Source: JAIOZK01 sp964468645 (GTDB lineage: Bacteria > Bacteroidota > Bacteroidia > Bacteroidales > JAIOZK01). From it: DNA of 64,000 nt. Below are positions 44,274 to 54,321 of the stretch, in pieces. Within the stretch, counting starts at the first letter, position 1. Each line of letters opens with the position of its first letter. The notes under the pieces are model-generated. The model saw only the letters and a list, made by a program, of their open reading frames with translations. It was not told the origin of the DNA and ran no database searches. The DNA lies in NCBI GenBank assembly GCA_964468645.1, contig CAYXUU010000021.1, forward strand, positions 1 to 64,000. The letters run 5' to 3'. A program made the position numbers and the translations under genes.

Positions 44274-44298
44274 TGTAAATTCCGATTAACTGTAATGA

Positions 44299-45003
44299 TT
44301 ATTCTTCAGCCTGCATTATCAGCCGGCGTTGTTCATCATCAATGGCATAAATCGTAAGAACTCCCTCATCGTCAACGGTTATAGAGATCTTGTATTTAAG
44401 GTTCTTGGATTCATGATCATAATTAACATAGGCAATGCCCTTGATCTGGTCTTTTACTGTAGGGTATTTTTCAGCCCGTTCAAAAGCGTCAGCATATTGT
44501 TTGCTCATCGGAATATCTGCTTTTCTGGCAATTAATGCTGCCTGGGCTATTGCAAGATCATAATCCGCCTTATAAACAAGTTTGATGGAATTATAACCAT
44601 CTTCTGGATTGTTCTCAGCTGTGGATCTTGAAAAGTCCTGATCGATGAATAAACCTGCAGGTTCAGAAAGTTTTATCTTTTTTGCCCATTCGGGAAGATG
44701 TCGCGTCGGATTGATATTGGCTCTTCTGGCTATCTCACGCTGATAGGTTTTATTCAATTCTTCAACCAGGCGGTGGCCCTGTTCCCTGGTTAGTATCCCT
44801 TTCTCAACATCCTTTTGAATCTCTTCTATTTTATCATTCAGGAATGTTATAAGCTCCATGGCCTGATCAATATTATTAATGGATGTTGAGAACGATTCAA
44901 GTTGATCTTTAAAAACTTCCTCACCAGATTTTTGCTCTGAAGAGGCACATCCGAATGAGAATAGTATAACAACAAGGCCGATAAAATAAAGTATTGGTTT
45001 CAT
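44299..45003 (-). CDS. Uncharacterised lipoprotein
   Basis: The start is placed at the ATG at 45003, giving a clean lipoprotein signal MKPILYFIGLVVILFSFGC with the lipobox cysteine near residue 19. The longer frame from 45039 would add 12 hydrophobic residues without benefit. The mature part is helical and charged, with coiled-coil-like heptads near residues 35-95. A globular end contains PTVKDQIKGIAYVNYD. I recognise no domain. The protein is probably anchored to a membrane leaflet facing the periplasm, and it is co-directional with the SDR and rseC. Confidence 0.7.
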   Translation of the reverse strand: MKPILYFIGLVVILFSFGCASSEQKSGEEVFKDQLESFSTSINNIDQAMELITFLNDKIEEIQKDVEKGILTREQGHRLVEELNKTYQREIARRANINPTRHLPEWAKKIKLSEPAGLFIDQDFSRSTAENNPEDGYNSIKLVYKADYDLAIAQAALIARKADIPMSKQYADAFERAEKYPTVKDQIKGIAYVNYDHESKNLKYKISITVDDEGVLTIYAIDDEQRRLIMQAEE

Positions 45004-45079
45004 AAACAACTCTTTATCAAGTACAAGCAATAACATCAAATAACAATGATTGCTTCCTTTTAAGTTTCTTGAAAAATAC

Positions 45080-45087
45080 TAATTTTG
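45080..45087 (+). promoter_or_regulatory. Bacteroidota-type -7 box before the DUF4783 gene
   Basis: TAATTTTG fits TAnnTTTG, 15 bp before the ATG at 45103. It covers the in-frame TTG at 45085 that would otherwise be a start, so it favours the later ATG. Confidence 0.5.
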
Positions 45088-45102
45088 TATAAAACATCTC
45101 TC

Positions 45103-45519
45103 ATGATATCAAGATTATTATCAACAACTTTATTGTTAAGTACTTTAAGTGGTTTTATGCTAATGGTAACACCACGATGTTGTGCACAGTCAAGCAGTAA
45201 AATTGATGTTATTGCAGAATTAATCGGTATTGCCGACCACGAAGAATTATCAAACCATTTCAATACACTGATCGAACTCAGCCTGCCTGAAAATGAAGGG
45301 ACATACAGCAAAACCCAATCAAAATTTATTCTGAAAGATTTTTTTAAAAAGAATCCACCCGTATCATTCGAAATAAAACATCAGGGAGAATCAAACAATG
45401 GATCTCTGTATGCAATTGGAACTTATAAAACCAGGTCAAATGAATACAGGACTTATTACCTTCTTAAATTGGTTAATGGCAAGTATTTAATCCACCTTAT
45501 GCAAATCAACAGGCAATGA
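45103..45519 (+). CDS. DUF4783 domain-containing exported protein
   Basis: The start is placed at the ATG at 45103, which gives a signal-peptide-like MISRLLSTTLLLSTLSG leader. The mature part of about 110 residues has the DUF4783 pattern (IADHEELSNHFNTLIELSLPE, then FEIKHQGESNNGSLYAIGTY). These look like small alpha+beta proteins of the NTF2-like type. The function is unknown. It is the first gene before nadC (27 bp) and yihY, so the three are probably one operon. A TAnnTTTG box precedes it. Confidence 0.83.
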   Translation: MISRLLSTTLLLSTLSGFMLMVTPRCCAQSSSKIDVIAELIGIADHEELSNHFNTLIELSLPENEGTYSKTQSKFILKDFFKKNPPVSFEIKHQGESNNGSLYAIGTYKTRSNEYRTYYLLKLVNGKYLIHLMQINRQ

Positions 45520-45546
45520 CCCTGAGTATCTCATAAACTTCACACC

Positions 45547-46383
45547 ATGACAATTGATGAAATTATTGAACAGGCACTAATCGAGGACCTTGGTGATGGT
45601 GATCATACTTCACTTTCTACCATACCACAGCTTGCTACCGGAAAAGCAAGGCTGATAATTAAAGAACAAGGTATTCTGGCAGGTGTACGGATCGCTGAAA
45701 AAGTCTATGGTAAAGTTGATCCGACAATAAGATTTGAACAGTTTATGCAGGATGGCGATCCTATTGACAAAGGCGATATCGTATTTGAAGTAAGTGGTTC
45801 ATCAATATCTATATTGTCATCTGAAAGACTGGCCCTGAATTTCATGCAAAGGATGAGCGGGATCGCAACATATACCCACACGATAGTCGATCAACTGAAG
45901 GGATTGAATGTCAGGATACTTGACACCAGGAAAACCACCCCCCTATTGCGCGAAATTGAAAAAGAAGCTGTTCGTATTGGAGGCGGGGAAAATCACAGGA
46001 TGGGTTTATTCGACATGATCATGATCAAGGATAACCATGTTGATTTTGCCGGGGGTATCAGGCAAGCTATTGAAGCAACACATACCTATATGTTCAAAAA
46101 TGATAAAAAGCTTAAGGTTGAAATTGAGGTAAGAAATTTCAAGGAATTGGAGGAAGTATTGAATACTGGAAAGGTTGACAGAATCATGCTTGACAACTTC
46201 AAACCTGAGGATCTGCGAAATGCTGTTGAATTAATTGATGGTCGGTATGAAACAGAAGCATCCGGTGGCATTTCCATCAATAACATCCGCGAATATGCAG
46301 AAACCGGCGTCGATTTTATTTCGGTTGGCGCATTAACACACCAGATCAAAAGCCTGGACATGAGCCTGAAAGCTATCAACTAA
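45547..46383 (+). CDS. nadC: Nicotinate-nucleotide diphosphorylase (carboxylating)
   Basis: The 278-residue enzyme joins quinolinate with PRPP to give nicotinate mononucleotide in NAD synthesis. It contains LEDLGDGDHTS near residue 13 and the active-site DTRKTTPLLREIEK (near residue 125). GGGENHRMGLFDMIMIKDNH is the classic NadC motif, and the C-terminal phosphate-binding region is SGGISINNI. The length agrees with bacterial NadC. It lies 19 bp before the YihY gene. Confidence 0.95.
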   Translation: MTIDEIIEQALIEDLGDGDHTSLSTIPQLATGKARLIIKEQGILAGVRIAEKVYGKVDPTIRFEQFMQDGDPIDKGDIVFEVSGSSISILSSERLALNFMQRMSGIATYTHTIVDQLKGLNVRILDTRKTTPLLREIEKEAVRIGGGENHRMGLFDMIMIKDNHVDFAGGIRQAIEATHTYMFKNDKKLKVEIEVRNFKELEEVLNTGKVDRIMLDNFKPEDLRNAVELIDGRYETEASGGISINNIREYAETGVDFISVGALTHQIKSLDMSLKAIN

Positions 46384-46402
46384 TCACCAGATAAATTTTG
46401 TT

Positions 46403-47332
46403 GTGAGGATATTCAAAACCATAAAGTCATTTTTTATGATGCTAAAAGGGAAGATCGTTCTTCTTTCAAAGAAGATCGTTTTACCCGGTTTTGAAGGAAT
46501 GCCTTTATATGATGTTGTTGTTTTCTTTTTTAAGGGAATCAGGCAGAGTTCGCTGATCTCAAGGGCCAATGCCTTATCGTTTACCTTTCTTCTGGCTCTT
46601 TTCCCGGGTATATTGTTCTTTTTTACATTAATACCTTATATTCCGATCGAAAACCTGCAGGAGACTATAATGAGTTACATCCATAGCGCCCTGCCTGAAA
46701 ATGTTTATGCCACAGTTGAGGAAACTATTAATAATATCGTCAGCCAGCACCACGGAGGTCTGCTGTCGCTCGGATTTTTTGTATCCATCTATTTCTCAAC
46801 CCAGGGTATGATGGGACTGATGAAAGCCTTTAACAGAACTTCGCATACATTGGAGACCCGGTCAAATTTCAAACTCAGGCTGCTATCCATCCTGATGGTA
46901 TTCATCATGACCCTGATCATCATTATTGCTGCTGCCTTATTAATTTCATCAGGCTATATTATTCATTATCTGGAGGCAACCAATACCCTAAAAAGTGAAG
47001 TTACAAGATTCCTGATGGAGGCTGGAAAATGGATCATAACACTGTTTATTATTTTCACCGCTATTAGCCTTGTCTATTATCTTGCACCGGCAGCCAAAAG
47101 GTATTTCCGGTTTATTTCAGCCGGATCAACCCTGGCCACCGTTCTGTCTTTTCTATTTATCCTTGGATTTAATTACTATATAGAAAACTTCGGCCAATAC
47201 AATAAACTATATGGTTCTATTGGCACACTGGTAATCCTAATGCTATGGATCAACCTGAATGCCATTGTTGTACTGATTGGATTTGAATTGAATGCAAGTA
47301 TTCTTGATGCCAAGCAAAATACAAGTAATTGA
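46403..47332 (+). CDS. YihY/BrkB-family inner-membrane protein
   Basis: The 309-residue protein has about six transmembrane helices and the YihY/virulence-factor-BrkB layout: RANALSFTFLLALFPGILFF (near residue 55), then SQHHGGLLSLGF and the C-terminal LVILMLWINLNAIVVLIGFE. A GTG at 46403 is the first start; an ATG at 46436 is an alternative. The family is widespread but its function is not settled; early claims of RNase BN activity were not upheld. It follows nadC by 19 bp. Confidence 0.88.
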   Translation: MRIFKTIKSFFMMLKGKIVLLSKKIVLPGFEGMPLYDVVVFFFKGIRQSSLISRANALSFTFLLALFPGILFFFTLIPYIPIENLQETIMSYIHSALPENVYATVEETINNIVSQHHGGLLSLGFFVSIYFSTQGMMGLMKAFNRTSHTLETRSNFKLRLLSILMVFIMTLIIIIAAALLISSGYIIHYLEATNTLKSEVTRFLMEAGKWIITLFIIFTAISLVYYLAPAAKRYFRFISAGSTLATVLSFLFILGFNYYIENFGQYNKLYGSIGTLVILMLWINLNAIVVLIGFELNASILDAKQNTSN

Positions 47333-47381
47333 CTTTTACTATATTTGTGTAACCTTGAAGAACCATTAAAAAATTAATATC

Positions 47382-48629
47382 ATGAAAACAACTTCCAATG
47401 AACTGCCAGAACGGAAACTGGTACAATTGAACTATATTCACTCTCTTATCCTTGCCATATTCTGCATGATGATTTTACCCGTCAATACCTCCGCTCAATG
47501 GAATACCATCTTTTCTCAAAGTTTGCTTGCATTTGAAGATTTGTGTTTTATCGATGATAATAATGGTTTTGCTGTAGGAAATGCACTTAATGATGGCATG
47601 GTACTCAAGACTACTGACGGACAGGATTTTACCCTGTCGAACCAGGTGCTTGGAACAAACCTGTATGCCATCCATTTTCTAACTGAAGATATTGGTTACA
47701 TCGCCGGACAGGGAGGATACATTGGCAAGACTACTGATGGTGGTTCCAACTGGACAGGCCTGAACAACACCCATCCCTTCCAGATCTTTGATCTTTACTT
47801 TCAGGACATGGAAACCGGATATGCTGTAGGTAGCAATGGTGGTATGATAAAAACCACCGATGGTGGTTTACAGTGGGATATCATGCATCATGTTACCACA
47901 TTTTATCCATTATACCATATTACCGCCATGAATGAAAATGAGCTTTTTGCATGTGGTGGTAATGGACTGATTCTATATTCGGCAGACCAGGGTACACAAT
48001 GGGTATATTCTGAATCTTCGGTCCAATCTGATATTTTATGTATTGATTTCACTCCGGGTATGATCGGTTTAGCATGTACCAGTGTAGGAGAGATCATCAT
48101 AACTGAGGACCAAGGTCAGACATGGCAGAAAATCAATTCGCCATTTGAGGGTATTGGTCTGTATCATATATTTTGTATGGATGATCAGAATTTTTATGTT
48201 TCGGGTGAGAACGGGTTAATTGCCCGGTCAAATGATGGCGGGTCAACCTGGAGTCTTATGACTACTGATACGGATGAAACAATAACAACGATGTTATATA
48301 CAGGACATAAGATTGGATATGCTGTTGGAGCAGGGGGGAATGTCTTGAAGGATAATACAAATGCTGATGTATCAGATATATCTGCCTGCGATAACATTAA
48401 AATCTACCTGATACCGGGAAGCTATAATATAATCATTGAAAACAAAAGCCTGGAAGCAATAGAGCGTGTCTTTGTTTATGATATTCATGGCAGAACAGTA
48501 TTTTCATATGTTAACCTCAGTAACCAGGATATTATAACCATCAATATGTCCAAATCTCCCACTGGAATTTATGTTATTAAAGGTGAACTTCAGGATAACA
48601 AAAGTTTCAGCCGAAAAGTAAAACTTTGA
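47382..48629 (+). CDS. YCF48-like beta-propeller protein with T9SS sorting domain
   Basis: The 415-residue protein has a signal-like hydrophobic helix (about residues 20-38), then seven YCF48/BNR-type blades of about 43 residues. Each is marked by a GxxxxTxDGGxxW-like phrase (for example GKTTDGGSNW, IKTTDGGLQW and ARSNDGGSTW). A C-terminal sorting domain follows, ending IKGELQDNKSFSRKVKL. The T9SS signal is weaker than in the two neighbours. Seven blades fit a closed propeller. The function is unknown; such proteins are secreted or surface-displayed. Confidence 0.85.
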   Translation: MKTTSNELPERKLVQLNYIHSLILAIFCMMILPVNTSAQWNTIFSQSLLAFEDLCFIDDNNGFAVGNALNDGMVLKTTDGQDFTLSNQVLGTNLYAIHFLTEDIGYIAGQGGYIGKTTDGGSNWTGLNNTHPFQIFDLYFQDMETGYAVGSNGGMIKTTDGGLQWDIMHHVTTFYPLYHITAMNENELFACGGNGLILYSADQGTQWVYSESSVQSDILCIDFTPGMIGLACTSVGEIIITEDQGQTWQKINSPFEGIGLYHIFCMDDQNFYVSGENGLIARSNDGGSTWSLMTTDTDETITTMLYTGHKIGYAVGAGGNVLKDNTNADVSDISACDNIKIYLIPGSYNIIIENKSLEAIERVFVYDIHGRTVFSYVNLSNQDIITINMSKSPTGIYVIKGELQDNKSFSRKVKL

Positions 48630-48728
48630 CTTTGTTTTGAATTTCATCTGTGAAATCTGTGGTTCTATTATACAACCTCGGATGCCTGCCTGTTCAGCCA
48701 ACAGGTATGGTTTAAAAACGAATAAATA

Positions 48729-50126
48729 TTAATAGCTCATGATCAGGCCGGTGTTAAAGCTGCCATTTTGGTGATTTACATTCAGCAGATATAGCCCCCT
48801 GTCAAAATCAAGGTTAATGGTAATCAGGCTATTATTATCATTTACTGAATATTGTTTTACTACCCTTCCATATAAGTCATAAATCTTTATCCAGGATATT
48901 TGAAACATCTCAGGATTTGAAATATTTATTTCTCCTGTTGTTGGATTAGGGAATACAACCAGAGAGCCTGAATTATTTTCCTTAATACCGGTGTAGATAA
49001 TTCCAATTTCCTGACATGTAGTATCCGAACCGCAAGAATCAATGGCAATAAGACATACATTATAAAATCCTGTATCGGCATAGGTATGAACCGGGTTGCA
49101 TAATGAAGAAAAATAACCATCCCCGAAGTTCCACCAGCAGGAATCGGAGCTTGATGATGTATTTGTAAAATAAGCAGTAAGGCCATCAATCTCATAAGTA
49201 AATCCAGCGGCAGGGCCATCGCATGTTTTCAAGATAACGCCATCATATCCGGCAATATATCCTGTAGAGCTATCAGGAAAACATATTCGGCTTAATCTTG
49301 TAGTCACTCCTGACGGCTGTGGATTCCATTCCCTTCCACCATTGATCGTTTTCAATATCACACCATCCAGACCTACAACATACCCCAATTCGGGAGTTAA
49401 AAAACATATGCCAATAAAAAAACTTGAAGTTCCGGACTGCTGTTGCGACCAGGTTTCTCCACCATCAACAGTTTTTAAGATTGTCCCGTATTTCCCGCAC
49501 ACATAACCAATATCGCTTACTGGAAAATCAACCCCTGTCAGGTTTTCAGTTGTCAGGCAACTTTTTTCTATCCAGGTTTCGCCACCATCAGTAGTCTTCA
49601 TGATCCTGCCTCCATCCCCCACACAATAACCGGTATCATTGTTTACAAAACAAAAGTCCCTTAACCAGTATGGTCCATAGCTGATGATAATCCAGTTAAA
49701 CCCCCCGTCGGTGGTTCTGGCGATAATCTGAGATTGTCCGCAATAAAAACCAACAGTGTCGTTTAAAAAATAAACATCCCTTATTACACTGGTAACACCA
49801 GAATTAAGATAACTCCAGCTAATCCCACCGTTTATCGTTTTTAATAATATCCCATCATTTCCAACAATGTATCCAACTTCGTCACCAGGCATATGCATAT
49901 CAGTCAATGGAACATTTCCTGAATAGATGGTATTCCAGCTAAGCCCTCCATCTTCCGTTCGGAAAATATTCCCCTGTTGACTGATTACAAAACCGGTATC
50001 AACATTGATATAAGAATGGTCATTGAAATTGTCTGTACATTGTGTATTCAAGGGATACCATTGACAATAAGCAAACTTAGATTGAGATAAAATCAAAACA
50101 ATTGTGATTACTATTACTTTACTCAT
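48729..50126 (-). CDS. YCF48-like propeller protein with PKD and T9SS domains
   Basis: The 465-residue protein has a signal peptide (about residues 1-21) and seven YCF48/BNR blades (TEDGGLSW, TINGGISW, TTDGGFNW, TTDGGETW and so on, with a last incomplete blade). A PKD-like segment follows (near 310-375, WWNFGDGYFSSLCNPVHTY). The C-terminal T9SS domain contains VVFPNPTTGEINIS and GLYLLNVNHQ. It is a close paralogue of the next gene on the same strand; both share LRDVYF and VGFYCGQSQ phrases. They probably arose by tandem duplication. The function is unknown. Confidence 0.88.
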   Translation of the reverse strand: MSKVIVITIVLILSQSKFAYCQWYPLNTQCTDNFNDHSYINVDTGFVISQQGNIFRTEDGGLSWNTIYSGNVPLTDMHMPGDEVGYIVGNDGILLKTINGGISWSYLNSGVTSVIRDVYFLNDTVGFYCGQSQIIARTTDGGFNWIIISYGPYWLRDFCFVNNDTGYCVGDGGRIMKTTDGGETWIEKSCLTTENLTGVDFPVSDIGYVCGKYGTILKTVDGGETWSQQQSGTSSFFIGICFLTPELGYVVGLDGVILKTINGGREWNPQPSGVTTRLSRICFPDSSTGYIAGYDGVILKTCDGPAAGFTYEIDGLTAYFTNTSSSSDSCWWNFGDGYFSSLCNPVHTYADTGFYNVCLIAIDSCGSDTTCQEIGIIYTGIKENNSGSLVVFPNPTTGEINISNPEMFQISWIKIYDLYGRVVKQYSVNDNNSLITINLDFDRGLYLLNVNHQNGSFNTGLIMSY

Positions 50127-50192
50127 AATTAAACAGAATTATTTATTGATCACCAAGAGATGGATATACCAGTATAAGACCAACGACAAAGT

Positions 50193-51599
50193 CTAATATT
50201 TACATACAACAAACTTTTCAAGAAAACTCTTTTCATCAATTATCATTTTCAAATAGTACAATCCATCTGCATAAAACGAAACATCAATATAGTTTTCATC
50301 CAGATTATCTTTGAATTTATATAGATTTATTAACCTGCCAATATTATCAAATAATTCAACATATAGTTCTTCAACATCTTCAGGCATATTGTAGATCTCA
50401 ATGGTTAGGGTTTCAACAACTGGATTAGGAAAAATAATCAAAGATAGTCCCATTTCAGGTTTCTCCTCATATACTGATATGGTTTTACATATTGATGCAG
50501 AACCACAAAGATTATATACATATAAGCATGTCAAATATTCACCTGAGGTATCATATTTATGAACAGGATTCATTTCACTTGAAAAATAGTTATCGCCAAA
50601 ATCCCAATACCAGGATTCAGCATATAATGAATTTTCGAAGAATTGAACAATAGAATCATCAGAAGCGTAATCAAATAAAGCCAAAGGTGGGAGACAGGTT
50701 TTCAACACAATGCCATTCTGTGCAGTGATATATCCCGTACTATCGTTTTGAAAAAACACTCTGAATAATCTACCTGACACACCTGCTGTTTGTTTGATCC
50801 AATTATCACCTCCGTTAGTTGTCTTCAATAATAACTCATTCAGGCCAACAACATAACCTTCATCAGGATTAAGAAAAAATACACCTGAGGCATAATTATT
50901 TGTACCTGATTCCTGAGCAAACCACGAATCCCCACTGTTCGTCGACTTAAGTATGGTTCCATTTGTACCACAAATGTAGCCTGTATTATTATTGACAAAT
51001 GTTAATCCAATCAGATTTTGATCTGTTCCAGAATAAACTTCAAACCAGGTTTCTCCATAATTAATAGTTTTCATAATTGTTCCACCATCACCTACACAAA
51101 ATCCGGTGCCATTGTTAATAAATGCAAAATCTCTTAACCAATATGATCCATAACTATTAATATTCCAGTTCATTCCACCATCAACTGTCTTTGCAATTAC
51201 TTGAGATTGCCCGCAATAAAAGCCAACAGAATCATTAAAGAAATATACATCCCTTAATACATCTGAAACACCTGAGTACAGTTCAGTCCATGTATTACCC
51301 CCATCGATTGTTTTAAGTAAAATCCCATTATTACCCACCACATAACCTGTCTCAGAACTTGGCATACTAATATCCGATAATGCGATATTAGTTGAATAAA
51401 TAATATCCCAGGTAGTTCCTCCATCTTCTGTTCTGAAAATATTCCCATCTATACTTACAACTATACCAGTATCAGTATTTATAAAGTATATATCGACTAA
51501 ATTATCATCACTTGGGGTATATAAGGGGTACCATTGTCCATAAACAAATTGTAATTGTGTAACCACCACACTTATAACAATGATTATTAGCTTCATCAT
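50193..51599 (-). CDS. YCF48-like propeller protein with PKD and T9SS domains, paralogue
   Basis: The 468-residue protein has the same layout as its neighbour: signal peptide (about residues 1-21), seven YCF48/BNR-type blades (TEDGGTTW, TIDGGNTW, TVDGGMNW, and later TNGGDNW), a PKD-like segment (WYWDFGDNYFSSEMNPVHKY) and a C-terminal T9SS domain (IIFPNPVVETLTIE). It is transcribed just upstream of the other copy with a 66-bp gap. The blades are well preserved, so both copies look functional. The ligand or function is unknown. Confidence 0.88.
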   Translation of the reverse strand: MMKLIIIVISVVVTQLQFVYGQWYPLYTPSDDNLVDIYFINTDTGIVVSIDGNIFRTEDGGTTWDIIYSTNIALSDISMPSSETGYVVGNNGILLKTIDGGNTWTELYSGVSDVLRDVYFFNDSVGFYCGQSQVIAKTVDGGMNWNINSYGSYWLRDFAFINNGTGFCVGDGGTIMKTINYGETWFEVYSGTDQNLIGLTFVNNNTGYICGTNGTILKSTNSGDSWFAQESGTNNYASGVFFLNPDEGYVVGLNELLLKTTNGGDNWIKQTAGVSGRLFRVFFQNDSTGYITAQNGIVLKTCLPPLALFDYASDDSIVQFFENSLYAESWYWDFGDNYFSSEMNPVHKYDTSGEYLTCLYVYNLCGSASICKTISVYEEKPEMGLSLIIFPNPVVETLTIEIYNMPEDVEELYVELFDNIGRLINLYKFKDNLDENYIDVSFYADGLYYLKMIIDEKSFLEKFVVCKY

Positions 51600-51796
51600 A
51601 CAAGTAACATATTCTATAGAAATTCATGATAAATATACGAATTTTCTCAACATCTTAAATGCTAGTAAAATATTGCTCTTGATTATACCAATGCAGTGTG
51701 TATATATTTTTTTATTTTTGGCTGTCATTAAATCCAAAAGTTCTCTTCATTCTTGTATAACTAAAATCAGGAGAAACTTGGATAAATAAGTTATCT

Positions 51797-52789
51797 ATGG
51801 GAAAGATAAATACTTGCATCGTAGGTGCAGGATCGATAGGAACGGCACTGGGAAATGCATTGGTTAAAAATAATAAACTGAATATTACTCTTGTATCTAT
51901 AGAAAAAGATGTAATTGATACAGTGAGTAAAATCCATGTGAATAAAAAATACTTTCCGAACTTCAAACTTGATGCAAACATCAAGGCTACTGATGATATC
52001 CAGATATTACAACATGCTGATTATATATTCCTCGCACTTCCATCTGCAGTGGTTGTTGATTATATAATTGGTATCAGGAAATATATTAATTCAAAAGCTC
52101 CTTTAATAAATCTTGCCAAAGGATTTGGCAATCAACACAAAACTATTGTTGAATGTTTAAGTCATTATTTGAATAATCCAGTTTGCAGCCTGAAGGGGCC
52201 TACTTTCGCTCGTGAGATGATGGAAAATGCTCCGACAGCTTTTACTTTTGGTGCAAGGGAGTCTCAGCTTTTTGCACCATTTGGCAAACTCTTCGAAAAC
52301 ACAAAAGTTACCCTTGATTATTCAGAAGATGTTATTGGTGTAGAACTTATAAGCATTCTTAAAAACATCTATGCTATTGTTATCGGAATTGCAGATGCCA
52401 GGTTCAACTCTCCCAACCTCCGTTTTCTACTTCTTACAAAAGCATTCAAAGAAATGCGAGAGATTATGCTTCAGTTTGGAGGCAAGGAAGAAACGTTATT
52501 TAAATATTGTGGATTTGGGGATTTCTCACTTACGGCCCTCAATGACCTGAGTAGAAACAGAGCCCTTGGACTTTTCATCGGCAAGGGATTTTTTACTAAA
52601 GACATATCAGACAAAGTATTACTTGAAGGAAAAATTGCGACACACATTTTCTGTGAGAAAATATCAAAAAAGAATTCATGCAGCAATCACTATATAATTA
52701 AAGAGCTATATAAAGTATTTAATAATGATTATAATATATCTGAGTTTGTTGACAAGATTCTGAAGCACGAAGCTGAAATCAATAAATAA
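51797..52789 (+). CDS. gpsA: NAD(P)-dependent glycerol-3-phosphate dehydrogenase homologue
   Basis: The 330-residue protein has the Rossmann motif GAGSIGTALGNAL near residue 11. The family phrases LAKGFGN (near 109), KGPTFAREM and a C-terminal CGFGDFSLTA (corresponding to the usual GxGDLxxT) follow. It should make sn-glycerol-3-phosphate from dihydroxyacetone phosphate. The position next to a polysaccharide locus suggests a supply of activated glycerol, or that it is a divergent paralogue for a surface polymer; both are inference. It is convergent with the flippase gene downstream. Confidence 0.83.
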   Translation: MGKINTCIVGAGSIGTALGNALVKNNKLNITLVSIEKDVIDTVSKIHVNKKYFPNFKLDANIKATDDIQILQHADYIFLALPSAVVVDYIIGIRKYINSKAPLINLAKGFGNQHKTIVECLSHYLNNPVCSLKGPTFAREMMENAPTAFTFGARESQLFAPFGKLFENTKVTLDYSEDVIGVELISILKNIYAIVIGIADARFNSPNLRFLLLTKAFKEMREIMLQFGGKEETLFKYCGFGDFSLTALNDLSRNRALGLFIGKGFFTKDISDKVLLEGKIATHIFCEKISKKNSCSNHYIIKELYKVFNNDYNISEFVDKILKHEAEINK

Positions 52790-52818
52790 CGAACAACCTC
52801 CATTATAACACAGCCCGT

Positions 52819-54321
52819 TCATTTTATTTTAACTTTACTAAGATTGCTGATCCATTTACCCGGATTTCGCCACTTCAACCAGGCGCCTTTGATCCTGTCC
52901 AGTTCAATGGGATCATAAAACCGGATCACCCACAATATCAAGGGGAAAGAGATCAGGAGCAACAACTTAACTCCCATACCTAACCAGATACTCAAATCCT
53001 GCGTCAATAATGATAATGCAAATAAACCACCTCCGACCAGGAGAAGCTTTAGTATCTTGATTTTCTCATATTTTATACGATAAAACTTCTGAGAAAAGAT
53101 ATAAAAGAGAAGTAGCATAATTGTTGTGCTGATGATGGTTGAAAGGGCAGCCCCATAAATTCCCAGAAACGGAATAAGCAGCAGGTTTAATCCAATATTC
53201 AGAATTGCGGCAGACAATACAATTCTGGCGTTGTATTTGGTCTTTTTAACATAATGTAAACCAAGAGAAACAATCTGGTTAAGACCCCTTAATATAAATA
53301 CTAACGAAAGTAATGGAACCACCGAATATGCCACCCAATAACCCTTGTTGGAAGGAGCGAATAACATGATCACCTCTTTGGAATAAAATATCAGAAGAAG
53401 TGCAAGAAACACCATAGCAAATACAAAATAGGTTGTTAGTTTTGAGAAGTACCGTTTCGCTCCGGGTTTATCAAACATCTTATAAGCTATGGGAACGAAG
53501 CCCATTTGAAATGACTGGATCAAAAAGAGGTTAATCACACTGGCAATTTTATATCCCAGACTGTAGATTCCCACTTCTGAATAATCAAGAAAATACTTGA
53601 TCATATACCTGTCGCTCATGGTTAGCACCATCATTGATACTGTAGAAAAGATCAAAGGAATGCTGTATCTTGACATCTGCTTCAATATTGCAAAATCAAA
53701 TTTGAATATAATATTCCTGAATATTAAAGGGATTGTTCCCACAAAAAATAGTACATTTCCGATTAATTGGCCTAATATTACACCCTTTACACCCAATTCC
53801 ATTTTCACAATGAAATAAATAGTAAGGCTTAGGATAACCAGTAATTTTGACAGGAATAGTACAATGAATAAAAATGATCGTTCTTTTACTCTTAACAGGT
53901 TGGTAGTAATATGATTTAAGATATCAAATGAAATCCATAACCACAGAATCTGAAAATACTGGTAGAAATTCTCGTGTCCAAAAAAAAGCAAGGAAAAGTT
54001 ACCGCTAAAAGGAAATACAAGCAGGTTAAATACAAGAATAAAAAATATGACTGCGGTGTATGTTGTAAAGATTATTGTTTTCCGTGATGAGAGTTGTCTT
54101 TCCTGTGCCGCCCATCTCATCATACCTGAAGAAAGATTCAATCCTATCACTGCTACTGCAAACTGGCTGGTAATTTCAAGTATTGCCAGTATTCCATATT
54201 CCTCAGTAGATAAATAACTTGTATAAAGGGGTAATAGCAAAAGCCCCATAATCTTGGCACCAAGGTTACCAAGGCTATAAATTGCAGTATGCTTAAAGGT
54301 ATATTTTATTTTATCCAGCAT
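52819..54321 (-). CDS. Wzx-like polysaccharide flippase
   Basis: The 500-residue membrane protein has about 12-14 hydrophobic helices and the MATE/MVF-type beginning FKHTAIYSLGNLGAKIMGLLL. It resembles O-antigen and capsule flippases (Wzx) that move lipid-linked sugar units across the inner membrane. It is the last gene transcribed in the minus-strand surface-polysaccharide locus. Its start overlaps the deacetylase stop by 11 bp. The C-terminal tail is basic and cytoplasmic. Confidence 0.88.
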   Translation of the reverse strand: MLDKIKYTFKHTAIYSLGNLGAKIMGLLLLPLYTSYLSTEEYGILAILEITSQFAVAVIGLNLSSGMMRWAAQERQLSSRKTIIFTTYTAVIFFILVFNLLVFPFSGNFSLLFFGHENFYQYFQILWLWISFDILNHITTNLLRVKERSFLFIVLFLSKLLVILSLTIYFIVKMELGVKGVILGQLIGNVLFFVGTIPLIFRNIIFKFDFAILKQMSRYSIPLIFSTVSMMVLTMSDRYMIKYFLDYSEVGIYSLGYKIASVINLFLIQSFQMGFVPIAYKMFDKPGAKRYFSKLTTYFVFAMVFLALLLIFYSKEVIMLFAPSNKGYWVAYSVVPLLSLVFILRGLNQIVSLGLHYVKKTKYNARIVLSAAILNIGLNLLLIPFLGIYGAALSTIISTTIMLLLFYIFSQKFYRIKYEKIKILKLLLVGGGLFALSLLTQDLSIWLGMGVKLLLLISFPLILWVIRFYDPIELDRIKGAWLKWRNPGKWISNLSKVKIK

